NCBI GenBank assembly: GCA_030141605.1
Contig: JAQGDQ010000669.1
Span: 1 to 47,500, forward strand
DNA: 47,500 bases
Direction: 5' to 3'
From: Tubiluchus corallicola
Lineage: Eukaryota; Priapulida; Priapulimorpha; Priapulimorphida; Tubiluchidae
Numbering within the stretch: position 1 is the stretch's first letter; each line of letters begins with the position of its first letter. Made by a program: the position numbers and the translations under genes. Under the pieces are notes generated by a model. The model had not been told where the DNA came from. It saw only the letters and a list, made by a program, of their open reading frames with translations, and did no database searches. This document shows, in pieces, positions 1 to 10,955 of this stretch.

Positions 1-690
1 TGCTGTTGCTCAGATATTTTATGTACCAGTTTTTCTACGAATTTGTGGATCATCCCACAATGACTGTCTTACTTGCTGTGAATAATTATTGTCAACTAAT
101 AAGCTTTTTCACAGTTCATCATTGCTGATTGATGATTGTCGTGAAAAGGTCAGAGGTTAAGTGTGTCAGACAATGTGTACACTTGAGAACGCCTGTTAGC
201 CAATGCTATTGTAATAATAACAATTTTAATAGCTACCTAGTTCATTTTTCCTTGTTCCTAAGCAAAATCCTGCTAGGAAATCACTCTGCGCCCAGAGTAA
301 ATGAATAATTACGCAAAGTCCACGTAAAACAACTGAAGTTACTGAACTGATATGGCAGACGGCCTTGCTTTACCCACATGTCACGCAAGGGTTGTAGTTA
401 AGACGCGTTGTTGTGGTACACTTAACCTTTGACCTACAGCAACTGCGGCTGTGCACAACTAAACTGTAAAAAGGCGTATTAAGTCGCTACGTAGGTATAT
501 ATATTTAGTCAGGTGAAACGTCCCTGTTAGACGTGCTAGTTTGCGAGCTTGTATTCATTCCAAAACAGTTAGAAAAATACAGAATACGTCTACACACTTT
601 TCCAATCATTTTATATGGGCCATATTTCAATTTTGCAGCCAATTTAGAATAGTACATATGATCATGTTATAATTTTGCCTAATATTTCAG

Positions 691-799
691 TTCAAAAGGC
701 ACTTGCTTACCGAAGCGACGAAGTCGAAGAATCATTGAATCACCACAAGATGGCTCTCTTACGCTTCCACTTGAAAGTGATTTGTTGGACAATATGTGA
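691..799 (+). CDS. Possible terminal exon of an upstream gene
   Basis: The acceptor-like AATATTTCAG ends at 690. In one phase the following 35 codons are open to a TGA at 797-799: SKGTCLPKRRSRRIIESPQ ... LDNM. The mix of a basic cluster, Ser-Pro and an acidic end looks like a real C-terminus and not repeat translation. No family is recognised and the rest of the gene would lie outside the window. A longer ATG-started frame over the same bases (675-944) is an alternative with less protein-like composition. Confidence 0.3.
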
Positions 800-1078
800 T
801 TTGATTGGGCATAAAATTGCTTTAAGGATTCCAAATACAACTTTGCCCACATTTTATTCTCCCCGTTTGCACCTGATTTACCAAGATAAAGATGGACCAC
901 TTCAAAGATATGATATGCATATTTTTGTATTCATTGTAAGGTGAACGCACAATTTTTGTTCCATTGTTTTCTACATGAATTTTGTGTGGCAGCCACTGCC
1001 ATTTTGTAAATGATGGAACACACTATTTACACAGTTATAATGTCACGTGGTATAAACAAAAACAGTGTCCATGCTTGC

Positions 1079-2119
1079 CAGTGGCGGCTCGTAGCTAAAA
1101 TTAGTGGGGGTGCTACTTCAGAAATTTTTTAGCCATTGTTTTAGTACTGTGTGAAATGAGACATTTGAATATCGGGTGTTGAACGGCCTCTTTTCTTCGC
1201 TGCAACTTTGTCCTGAAGAGACAACCGTAAAAACTCAAGCTGTTGATGTTCACTTACAGTCATAGAAGTTATTTCTTCGGCATGCGGGGAGGCCATGGTT
1301 GAATTATTTGAATGTTAAGCACAACACACGCTGAATCAAAATCTAATTCTACACTTTATCACATTCAAGAATATGCTTAGTACAACTGACAACAGACACT
1401 ACCTGAGTAACTGTGCTCTCTCTCTCTACCTAGAGTGCAGCGTCTTATCTCAGACATCTGCGCACGGTCGCATGCGCACAACAGCCAAACACCACACTGC
1501 TTGGGCTGTGAAGGAAATTGTACTACCCTCATGTACAGTTCCGTACAAGTATAAAGAAAGAACTCAAGACGAAAGACAAAATATTTTATTGAATATTTTC
1601 GATAATAATGAGTGAAAACAGGGGTGCTGTCGGAAAATCCGCTTTAAGCCAAGCCTGGCTTCTTTGGTGGCCTTACAATATTATTTAGTTTGTATGCTTC
1701 GTTCATGCGCGTGTAACTATGCGTTTAGTTAACCTTGCCTATAAAAAGGAAGTGTCACTGCTGATCGGTGACCACCTATCAGCACGTACCACAAAGGGTG
1801 GTCCCCTTTTTCTTGTATTTTATGTAGGCCTATATGTGAGATTAGTCATTTAAAGTGCTGTGAATTATATGATTATTTATGTTATGATTTGTATCTTAAT
1901 TTGAAATTAAAAGTGTAACAGTTAAATTTGAATTTTGCTAATAAAGTGTATTATTAGTGTGGCCACGATTTGTACAATTCCATCATGTGCTCTGGTTCCG
2001 TACAAGTGTAAAGAAAGAATTAAAGAAAAAAAGACTCGTTATATTGAACGTTACCGATAATATCGAATGAAAATAGGGGCGCTGCAGTTCGACATCACCT
2101 ATTCCCGACCTGCCACTAA
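1079..2119. mobile_element. Probable non-autonomous hAT-like element with nested insertion
   Basis: The left end CAGTGGCGGCTCG is mirrored by AGTGGCAGGTCGGG read in from the right end. The right-end segment (GTTCCGTACAAGT ... AATAGGGGCGCTG, 1994-2100) is also present at 1541-1640. The roughly 350 bp between holds a TATA-like and an AATAAAG motif and may be a nested insertion. No transposase frame. Confidence 0.45.
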
Positions 2120-2158
2120 TGCTTGCTACAGGAATTAAGGTTTAATCTTATATGAATC

Positions 2159-2523
2159 TGTTGTGTTTTGTTTCTCTCGGAAGGCTCGTAGAGAAAACCA
2201 GAAAACACTTCGTCAAATTGAACTAGTTTATTAAGCGAGAATTCTACAACACAAAAGTATGAAGGAATGCAAAAATGGTTACAGTAAACGTGAAAATCTG
2301 GAAAACGTTTGAGTGCATCTGAAAATACAAGTATACAAGAGAATGTGTAAGTGGCGTCCGTGTGAATCAGAGAGTGTGTCTCTCAGCGGCCTGCTTCGCC
2401 TTATATAGCGCGCCCGAGAAGTTTCTAGAAGTTTTGTTCCAAAACGTTCTACACGATAAGACGATTATTCTAACGGAACATTCTACAATGTAATTGTAAT
2501 AGATGCCAGCGATCTCCACAACA
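2159..2523 (-). mobile_element. Solo LTR with 5-bp target duplication
   Basis: Runs TGTTGTG ... CACAACA and is flanked by GAATC on both sides (2154-2158 and 2524-2528). Read on the minus strand it contains a TATA-like TTATATAAGG. Related copies lie at 19086-19455 and 34315-34670 on the plus strand. No internal retroelement genes adjoin it. Confidence 0.85.
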
Positions 2524-2798
2524 GAATCCTAGATCTAGAATGTTAATCTTGGTCTAGACAAATTAATTTATTTAATTTATTATATTTGTGTCACGTAGTA
2601 AAACAGCAATGCACCAGTGATTCACATTAAAAACACATTATTAATCTTACTGATAATGTAATGTAATGTAATTATGTAATTTACACTTTTGCTTAGTTAG
2701 TGTGCGCTACGAATGCCTGGTAATTTTTTCAAAGTTTACACAATGTTATCTCTCAGGCTAGCACAGGTACAGTGAAGCCAGGTGTGTTGATTCTAGAG

Positions 2799-3306
2799 CA
2801 GGGGTGTGCAAATTGCGGCTCGCGGGCCACTTGCAGGCCGCCGAGAGAATTTGTGCGGCCCACGAAGAGATTTGTCAACCTAATGAAACTGGGGCTGGGG
2901 CGATTAATTGAGTGTATCCAGCTGAAGTCCGTGCCACGATCCCAAAGATAGTGCAGGTAGTTTTTTCTACTAGATCGGATGCCATTAACCCTTAGAAGAC
3001 GGCTGTAACTTAATAACACTGTACTACACAGACTGTGTGATGCACATTACTAATATGCATTGTACTGAAATTACCACTGTCTGTCCTGAAAGTAGAAATA
3101 TATGGTTTGTAATATAAATTTTAATAACTTCTAAAATAGTTTCTTGAGTGTAGTAGTGCAGTAGTAATGATGTATGCAGGTCGGATGCAAAAAAATCGTT
3201 ATTAGGCCTTTCTGTACTTGGTTCCTTGATCAAACTGCCTGTGGCCCACAGGAATTGCGGGAAAGTTTAATGTGGCCCGGCTAGTCAGATAATTTGCACA
3301 CCCCTG
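2799..3306. mobile_element. Non-autonomous hAT-type DNA transposon
   Basis: Terminal inverted repeats CAGGGGTGTGCAAATT / AATTTGCACACCCCTG with a perfect 8-bp duplication TTCTAGAG (2791-2798, 3307-3314). The element is 508 bp with no transposase. Sub-terminal GCGGCTCGCGGGCC and GTGGCCCGGC are typical of hAT MITEs. Confidence 0.93.
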
Positions 3307-3904
3307 TTCTAGAGCGTAATTATTCATTTTTGCATTACCTGTAGAGTTTGTTTAACATGCGTGGCAACTCTTGTATGAGAGGTTAGATAACTTTAGAATA
3401 GGAAAAATTCTGTTTTAGTTGTATAGAGTCCAGTAGTTGTGTGGTCAGTTTGCCACAGTTGTAAAATCAGTATGTCTCTGTTGATTGCTGAAAACTGGCT
3501 TAAAGTTTTTTTTTCTACAGATCCTCAAGCGTTTGTAAGTTCATGTGTTTCTTCATTTTTATGCAGAGCTTTGCAGTAATTTATTTGTCAGCTTAATAGT
3601 TTCTGATAGTGTTACAGTGATGCCTAATTATTGATTTTTCCAACTGTTGCGTGTTTTTGTGTAGGCGTACATGTTGATTTGTGATATGTCAGGAAGTTTA
3701 TTTATTAGTAAATTCTGCTTGTTAGTTTGCTAATGCTTGTTCCTTTTTTATTTTTTGCACGTCTGTTATTGATTTATTTTTGTTTGATGTTCTTTTTTCT
3801 TATTTCTATTGCAGTTTCGCCTTTTTTACAATGAGTGGAAAATAAAATCTGTAAAACAAATAGCCAGTTTTCTAAATTATCTAAACTTGTGTTAAACGAC
3901 TAAC

Positions 3905-4440
3905 CGTTCCGAAGTCGCCATTACATGACGTCATCCAACGCAAACGTAAATCAGGCGATGAAACGGATATGTTAAATTATTTTCCAAAATACTTTCCATG
4001 CAAAGTTTTATTACTTAGCTTTCGCTTACCTGCTAAAAAGACTTATGTAACTAAAAAAGAAAATTATTAATTATTTAAAATGTTTTCACCAATTGGTAAA
4101 ATGTCGCTGACTCACCCTCCAGGGTGCATCACTCACTAACCAAAAAAACGTATTTTTAATCTTATTGACAAGATACAGTAATTTAAAATTTTACTTAGTG
4201 GCGTGAATGCTCTGATTATTTTTTCAAACTACACGCAATGTTATCTGAACTTGTTTCAAATGACCTGTCGTCAAAATGGTCATCCCGGAAATATATATTT
4301 ACAAATTTTATATAATGTTACTGGTAACATAGAACCCAATTCATTTTTTGCTATATCCATTATGCAACAGTTGCATTATTTATAGCTTTGTTGTTGCCAC
4401 TAGATGGCAGTGCTGCTGCCTTCAGGATGTTAAAGAACGC
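3905..4440 (+). mobile_element. MITE family A, truncated copy
   Basis: Shares CGCCATTACATGACGTCA, GACTTATGTAACT, ACTCACCCTCCAGG and GATTATTTTTTCAAAC with copies at 20383-21039, 27498-28086 and 39250-39861. Full members run from TTAAAGGACAAGAAAAG to CTTGTGCTTTAA. A further fragment lies at about 2620-2755. No coding capacity. Confidence 0.75.
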
Positions 4441-4498
4441 AAGTTAAAGTACAGTTATAACAGCACTTACTGATTCACTAGCAATTTTTAAGGATCAG

Positions 4499-4810
4499 TG
4501 TGATCAACACATTCCTATAGTATATTATGCAAAACACTTGTGCCAGCTATTGACTAAAAATGAAAATAATTGGTATATATCTCACTGAGAATTACAATTA
4601 TCCATTATGCAAGTAGACATGCAAAAGGTGCAAATAGGCAGACAGTTTTCAGTGAGAACAGACCATGCTTCCCTCACGTACTTACACAAAATGGCCAACC
4701 AAAACAGGAGAATAGCAAGATGGAATTTGCTGCTCCAAAACTATAGTTTTGATGTTATTTATCGCCCGGGAAAACAAAACCGCCCAGCTGATGCACTATC
4801 ACGCATATAG
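4499..4810 (+). pseudogene. Decayed Ty3/gypsy RT RNase H fragment
   Basis: The frame reads IPIVYYAKHL, then an in-frame TGA at 4586, then FSVRTDHASLTYL, RRIARWNLLLQ and YRPGKQNRPADALSRI, the RNase H signature of Ty3/gypsy polymerases. No protease, main RT core or integrase remains: only about 200 bp separate it from the 3' LTR. Confidence 0.88.
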
Positions 4811-5020
4811 ATCAACTTGGTCTTTGAGATTCAATCTGCCAAACGTGCAGAAGTGATTTTTCTCAGTATGGCTCTGTTGAGGGTGCACTTACACGTAAAA
4901 TATGTTGCACCGCAATGCATTTGCACCCACTAGCACCATTTTTTTAAATACATGCCCATATACTTGGAGTATCTTTTGAGTATCTGATGCTAGTTACACT
5001 GTCATGCAGATACTCTCTTA

Positions 5021-5036
5021 GGGGGGGGGGGGCAAA
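5021..5036 (+). other. Polypurine tract before a gypsy 3' LTR
   Basis: Twelve G followed by CAAA directly before the TG of the LTR at 5037, the expected place for plus-strand priming. Confidence 0.7.
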
Positions 5037-5359
5037 TGTTATGAACAGTTTACTATAGCTGAATGTTTAGCTAGTATTATGAATAGGTACTGCGGGATGG
5101 GAAAGCCACACACCTGTCCTTCAACAAGTGCATAAGTTGGAAATCAGGTTGTCGTCCTAGTTTTATTTCGACGGCTTCAGTCTTCACGTTTTCTAGCTAT
5201 GAAGTAAAGACGTTTGCTCTGTACGTGCTACCTGCGGACTATGTAATTTGCTGCAGTTTGGCATTTAGCATTTTTAGAACTGTGATTACAGTTAAAGGAC
5301 AGCAACGTTTTCGAGCAGCTTAGACACGTTGTGATACATTTTGTGCATCGGAGTTTTCA
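5037..5359 (+). mobile_element. Gypsy LTR (3' LTR of the deleted element)
   Basis: Starts TGTTATGAACAG, ends GAGTTTTCA. The same LTR is at 14547-14880 with a few substitutions and a small indel. Together with the RNase H remnant and polypurine tract it forms one internally deleted gypsy element. Confidence 0.82.
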
Positions 5360-5375
5360 ATATATTAATATTCTT

Positions 5376-5378
<3 letters not shown>

Positions 5379-5432
<54 letters not shown>
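5379..5432. repeat. (TA)n microsatellite
   Basis: About 25 TA units. Similar TA runs are at 16020-16050, 24687-24705, 33010-33050 and 33560-33588. Confidence 0.95.
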
Positions 5433-6870
5433 TATATATAAATCGTATCTATTTAATCCTATGATACTTTTGATACTGATCTAATGCACCAGTTATCACT
5501 TATTAATTATTATATCTTGTGATCGTATAGCATTTATATATTGATTTGAAATTGATTCGCTTCCTATCTTAATTAATCGCTACAAGGTGTTTTATCACCC
5601 GGCTCCTAGGGCTTAAGATTAGTCTATCGGGCGATAATCTAGTCCCTCTAGACTGACTCTATGACTTCGCACTGTGAGAAAAGTCTTTGTCCCTAAAGCT
5701 TTCTAGCTTAGCTCCCGCAATTGAGCTTATTAAATTAATTAATGATTAATACAATGCGAATCTACAGGTTCGTTATCGAATCTAGTGTTGCTTAACTTTA
5801 AACACCTATAAGTATACATACATGAACTGCCTAATTTAAGTCAAAGTGAATAACTTTTATTAGTTTACAACAATTTGTTCTTAGACGCTGGTTGGCGTTC
5901 ACAAATAATGTTTTAGCTCCAAGAGATACACAAGTAATTCACTTATCAATTTTCCGTAAGTTGCACTTAAGGTGCTAAATACAATGTGAAGTATACACTT
6001 TACAATTAATCCGTATGCTACACTTAACGTGTCTACTACAATGTGAACTACTACTATGCAGAGTTACTCTCAAGTTACTAATGCGTTAAGATTACTTAAC
6101 TCGGTGGAATGACCAATGCAACTCCCGTACACTTGGTCAAATCCAATGCTTCTGTAAGACAGTTCGTAGATCCAGTGCTCAGACGTTTAGCTGAGGACGT
6201 AGAACGATGGTCCACGCTGGTTCGAAACAAAGTCTATACACTTTGTCAGATTTCCTGTCGCCTCTCTCTGGCTCCTCTCTCTCTGATCTTGGCTCTCTGC
6301 TCGCACACGACTAACTAACCACCACGTGTTTTCAAACACGGGCTTATAACTCCAAGTTCCGCTTTGCGTAATATTGCGCTCAAACGCAATATGGTGCAAT
6401 AGGTTAAAGGTGACATCCTTGGCTTTACCCTGCCAAGAAGTTTATGACCATCCAGGTGGTTCAAGAATTCTTTCTCCTGCGTGGGAAGTTAGCTGCACGC
6501 CAGGTCTGTCTTTCAGAATTCCTTGCTCCCAAAGTCTCCTCGTAGCTTGGCGTTGGCCATAAAGCTTTCTTTCCAAAGAAGTTTGGCTTCTCGCGACTTC
6601 TTAATAATTACGTGTAACTCTGCATATGTTATATAGACGTTTATCTACGCTTGCATAAGGTTATAAAACAAGATTACGCTTTCTCTTAATGAACACCTGT
6701 TTACCTTCAGTAAACACCCTCATTAATCATGTTGAAATAATAATGGAAGACTTCATGTCACGATATGATATAAGACGAGGAAAGTAAAAAGTTGCAAACG
6801 GAACAGCAGAAGATGAAGGAACGGAAAATAGAAAGGGACAAGAAACCTAATGAAAAGATGAGGAGGAAAA
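5433..6870. other. Unassigned stretch, no gene seen
   Basis: Short open frames (6109-6318, 6187-6399, 6374-6562) show no domain or splice support. Composition is more mixed than its surroundings and it may be an old transposon, but no terminal repeats were identified. Confidence 0.5.
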
Positions 6871-6949
6871 GCTAAGTTAGCAAAAGAAGAAAAACAAAAA
6901 ACTTAGAAACAGAAAGAAGAATGGCAACTGCAATAAGAAAAAGAAGCAG

Positions 6950-7800
6950 GAGCACAACAGCAACAGCAACAACAACAACAACAGCAATGGCAATGACGAC
7001 AACACGATGATGATGACAACAACGACAACAACAACAATGACAACAGCAGCAACAACAAAAACAACAACAACACCAACAACAACAACAGCAACAACAACAA
7101 CAACAAAAATAACAAAACCAACAATAACAGTGACGATGACAACAACGACGACAACAACAACAACAACGACAAAGACAAAGACAATGACCATGACAGCAGC
7201 AACAATTCCAACATCAGCAACGAAAACAATATCAACGACAAACAAACAACAAATAACAACAATAACTAGAACCTCATTCATACCTATCGCCGTCGTCGTC
7301 GTCATAGTCATCGTCATCATCATCATTGTTGTCGTCCTCACGTCTTCCTCCTCCTCTTCCTCCTCCTTCACATCATCTTCATCATCATCGCCATCACAAT
7401 CATCATCTTCATTATCACAATCACCAAAACTACCATCACCATCATCATCATCATCATTACCATTGCCACCATCATCATCACCACCACCACTACCACCACC
7501 ATCATTGTTCTCATCCTTACCATCACCACCATCATCATCACCACCACCAATACTACCACAATCATCAACGCCATCATCACCATCACCACCACCACTACCA
7601 CCACCATCATTGTCCTCACCATTACCATCACCACCATCAGTATCACCACCACCACTGCCACCATAACCATCATTATCATCATCATTGTCATCACCTTTTT
7701 CATTATCATCGTTATCGTCGTCATCATCGTCATCTCTGTCACTACCACTGCCACAATTAATTTGGTAATGACTACATTTTTCATGATTACACACCACCAA
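6950..7800 (+). repeat. Long imperfect triplet-repeat tract, paralogue of the LRR gene's stalk/TM region
   Basis: ACA/ACG triplets to about 7275, then GTC/ATC (7275-7345), then TCA/CCA triplets. The plus frame 7007-7666 stays open as Thr stalk, Ile/Val block, Ser/Pro tail. The minus frame 7800-6877 is open as a Gly/Asp-rich stretch. It corresponds to 11576-12240 but has no LRRCT exon in front, so it is probably a duplicated repeat and not a separate gene. Confidence 0.7.
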
Positions 7801-8836
7801 ATGTGTTAATTAACATTTTCATTTCTAGAATGCTGCATGGCATAAAACTACGTACCTGCTTAACACTGTAGTTGTCTCTACCGTTCCACTATCAACTTTT
7901 ATGTTTTGAAACAAATTTGGTTTGCTTGCAACATGAACGCTATTTTACATTACAAACAACAACAATAACAGCAGCAACAGCAACAACGACGATGACAACA
8001 ACAACCAGCACATCAACGTCATCGGCAATGACAACTACAATGGCGGTGACGGTGACGGTGGCGACAGTGACGACGATGAGAAAAACAAAAAGAGCGATGA
8101 GTACAATGACAATGAAGTCTCTGGTAAGCAGTTCGAAAAACAGGATTGCACTTGTAACTTAAATGCTCAGCTAACATGACATTTTCTTTATAATATTTTG
8201 AGATGACAGTAAAACAAGCCAACATGCTAAGTGACTTGCGTTTCCTTTAGTTCGTGTATTAACAAAATTATAAATTACCAGCTTTCAATTTCAAATTGTT
8301 ATGTTGGTAGAGCGTTGTAATTTATGTATACTCATTTCAGTACCTAAACCAACAACGTATCTCCTGCAGTAAAAGAATTAAAAGCAGTGAAAAGGCTTTT
8401 GCTACAGTCAGCTTTGAACCAAAACTCCTTAAACGGTAAGGGGAGATGTTTCCCCTACACTAACGAATCATACATGTGCAACAAAATTCAACTTGTGACG
8501 AATTACATGGCAAAATGAATCAGTATCTGCCTTAACTGGCTTCATACTCTGCCTGGAACTATTTTATTGTTCACAGTAGTAGACAATTAAGTCATGTAAA
8601 CTTTAAAAACACGTGCAATTGTAACAAAAACTAGATGTCCTAAAATTTTTATATTTTATGCATGAAGTAAAATAATAGCTGTTCATGATAAAAGAAAGTC
8701 TGTTTATGATAGTGGCTATAGCTGCTTGCTGTTGTTTATTGTGTTGGTGGTTGTGCTCGTGAAGATTGCGTGCGGAACAGCCACAACGGGCATGGCAAAC
8801 TATCAAGATCTTGTTTAGCAAACTGCACGTTTATTT
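7800..8836 (+). repeat. Segmental duplication, copy 1 (of 12240-13276)
   Basis: Nearly identical to 12240-13276 at an offset of about 4437 bp, with a few substitutions and small indels. The right boundary is sharp: both copies run through the GTTTATTTAACA motif, then copy 1 enters the inverted exon's repeat and copy 2 enters unrelated sequence. Confidence 0.9.
7937..8179 (+). CDS. Possible Asn/Asp-rich exon, duplicated at 12380-12616
   Basis: The frame is open for 80 codons: Asn/Ser-rich, then Asp/Gly-rich, then EKNKKSDEYNDNEVSG, ending QDCTCNLNAQL and TGA. The copy at 12380-12616 is open in the same frame, differs by a 6-bp in-frame indel and ends QDCTCNLIAQLR. Three of its substitutions are synonymous (AAT/AAC twice, AGT/AGC). 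A second frame is open too, so the case is weak. It could be a 3' exon of the LRR genes; no convincing acceptor was seen. Confidence 0.25.
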   Translation, partial: TLFYITNNNNNSSNSNNDDDNNNQHINVIGNDNYNGGDGDGGDSDDDEKNKKSDEYNDNEVSGKQFEKQDCTCNLNAQLT

Positions 8837-8900
8837 AACATTGTTGTTGTTGTTGTGGTTGTGGTTGTGGTTGTTATTGTTGTTGTTGTCGTTATTGTCG

Positions 8901-8935
<35 letters not shown>

Positions 8936-9155
8936 GATATTGTTGTTGTTTTTGTTGTTGTTGTTGATGTTGTCGTGGTCATTGTTGGTGTTGTTGTTGT
9001 TGTTGTCGTCATCGTCGTTGTTGCACAAACAATATCTTTAAGTGTAGCACACCATTTGGCTTCAGGGTACCTGCAGTCAGCGCAACTTTCACTATTGTTC
9101 GACCATGGTGGTAACATAATCCAAGTAAAGTTGCAGTCGCATCTCATTTGTTCAC
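8815..9155 (-). pseudogene. Inverted copy of the LRR gene's second exon
   Basis: Minus strand, acceptor TTCTAG|GT identical in context to the plus-strand gene. It encodes EQMRCDCNFTWIMLPPW ... CADCRYPEAKWCATL, then about 70 residues dominated by Thr, and a TAA. The preceding intron keeps TTTAATATG and TTTTTTAACTTC in common with the intact gene. No matching first exon was found between 9156 and 10369. It is either an orphan exon left by an inversion/duplication or the last exon of a gene whose first exon has diverged. Confidence 0.55.
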
Positions 9156-10369
9156 CTAGAAGTTAAAAAACATATTAAACTCAAACAAGGAGATCAAATT
9201 TTATGTGCGAAAAATCCACAAAATGTGCACCTGTAGACTGAAAACCAAAATATTTGTTCCAAGAAGGTAGAATTTTTTACAATTGTGTTACGTGATACAA
9301 CAGGACAGCAGTTTGCTATTCGACCAAGTGGTAATTCTAGGACAGCTCTGTTCGGCAGCTCTGCGTTGGTCTAGAGGTACGTCATTATCATCATTAGTCA
9401 AACCCGGCAAAGGGTTATTTCTAGTCTCTGTTTTAGACAAACATCACTGCTTGAGTGCACGATGTGTGCTGGCCATTACAAGAACTTAATGTATCAAATA
9501 AACTACAAGAAGCCATGAGCTTATATTCCTGGACAGCTGGCCACTATTGTGCAGATATCTGTTGCAACATGCTTTCCACTCGTTGAACTCACCTGCGGTA
9601 GACTGGGTGTCGTAAATACGTTGCCGCCAAGCTATTAAAAGGGAAACAGCAAATTCCAACAGCTAAAATTATCGTAAAAAATTGTAATATAATTTAAATT
9701 TGAAATAGCTTGGTCTCCGTCTCGAGAAATAAAAATATTTGGCTTCCGTAAGTTATAAGATTTCTTTTGCAAAGGTAAATAATTATTGGTGAAGTTAGTG
9801 AGGATTTATCAGTAATGAGACACAGTGCCTTTGACCTAACTGGTAACTAGAACAATCGATTCCTTGTTCATACGATATTAACATACTAAGTTACATACAA
9901 TAACTGAAGTTGAAAAATAGTGAGCTTGCAGAGTACAAAAAGCAGTTATGGCTACTAGTTTTTGTTTAAATATTGGAAATGTTAGACTTGCAAAATGTTA
10001 TTCACTTAGTTCACAACTTCTTCACTTTTACCTTTTCCATTTTACGTGTGCCATTTTATCTGCATTCTTATGCAAATGCCAGTACACTGATCTAAATATA
10101 CGTCATAATAATAATAATAATAATATACGTCATCACAATTATTATAGAACGCATTCTTTACGCTTTTAGATTTGGAATCAATATACAACATTTGAATAGA
10201 TACTGTGAACTTGCGCTAAAATTTAAAGCATTATATTGTTAAAAGCTGCCAAATGTATTGGAAGAAAGGAAGAAATCCTTCATGGAAGAAAGCAAATATT
10301 GATCTTTAGAGTATTGTTTACAAACGTCACAGATTATTTAAACAAATTTTGGAAATTTGCTGAAGCAGG

Positions 10370-10955
10370 ATGATGGTGTGGATGTTTACCACGTATTTCT
10401 CGGCTCTTGTAGCTGCTTCCCTGTCAAATGATTATTGCAACAAAACAATTCAGGGCTGCACATTTTGGAGAGATCCGAGAGATAAAGATTTTTGCTTAGT
10501 AGACTGCACTCGAATAGCTACAAAACTTAAACTTGCAAACATAGATAAAAATTTGGGAAGTCTAGATGATGGGAAATATAAAATTTCAATATTGCACTAC
10601 CAAGGAACTGAGTTGCCTGACAATTTTTTTCAGGGAAAGGATTCGCCAAACAGCATCTTGCTCATAAAAAATGGCAGTTTAACAAGTTTAGGAAAAGATT
10701 CTATACATGGTCGTTTAAATGAGGTGGAAATTGATTCAACGAGGCTTTCTCACATACATCCAGAAGCCTTAAAAAGTACAAATGTCAAATACATTTTCTT
10801 CCAAAGAAATAAAGACCTGACTGGAACCATGAAGTTTGATTTATCTGAAAATCCGTACTTCTTCCAATTGTACTTTCTTAATAACAATATTGAAGGATTC
10901 AAGCCTCTTAAACTTCACAATAGCATTCTACATAAAAATGTGACGATTAAGCTAG
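10370..10955 (+). CDS. LRR gene exon 1: signal peptide and repeats
   Basis: One uninterrupted 195-codon frame plus one base. It has a signal peptide, then CNKTIQGC ... FCLVDC and three to four irregular LRR units. Normal codon use and non-repetitive sequence mark this as the solid part of the gene. The donor is AG|GTAAGTT. A second ATG directly follows the first. Confidence 0.82.

Noticed and set aside
6877-7800. 307-residue minus-strand Gly/Asp-rich ORF and similar His-, Ser- or Met-rich ORFs
   Set aside because: All are translations of the triplet-repeat tract in different frames, without splice sites or non-repetitive coding sequence.
9283-9370. A second decayed LRRCT copy on the minus strand (TTWSNSKLL resembling LPPWSNNSES)
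   Set aside because: The match is about ten residues with no flanking Cys pattern; it could be chance or a small local duplication.
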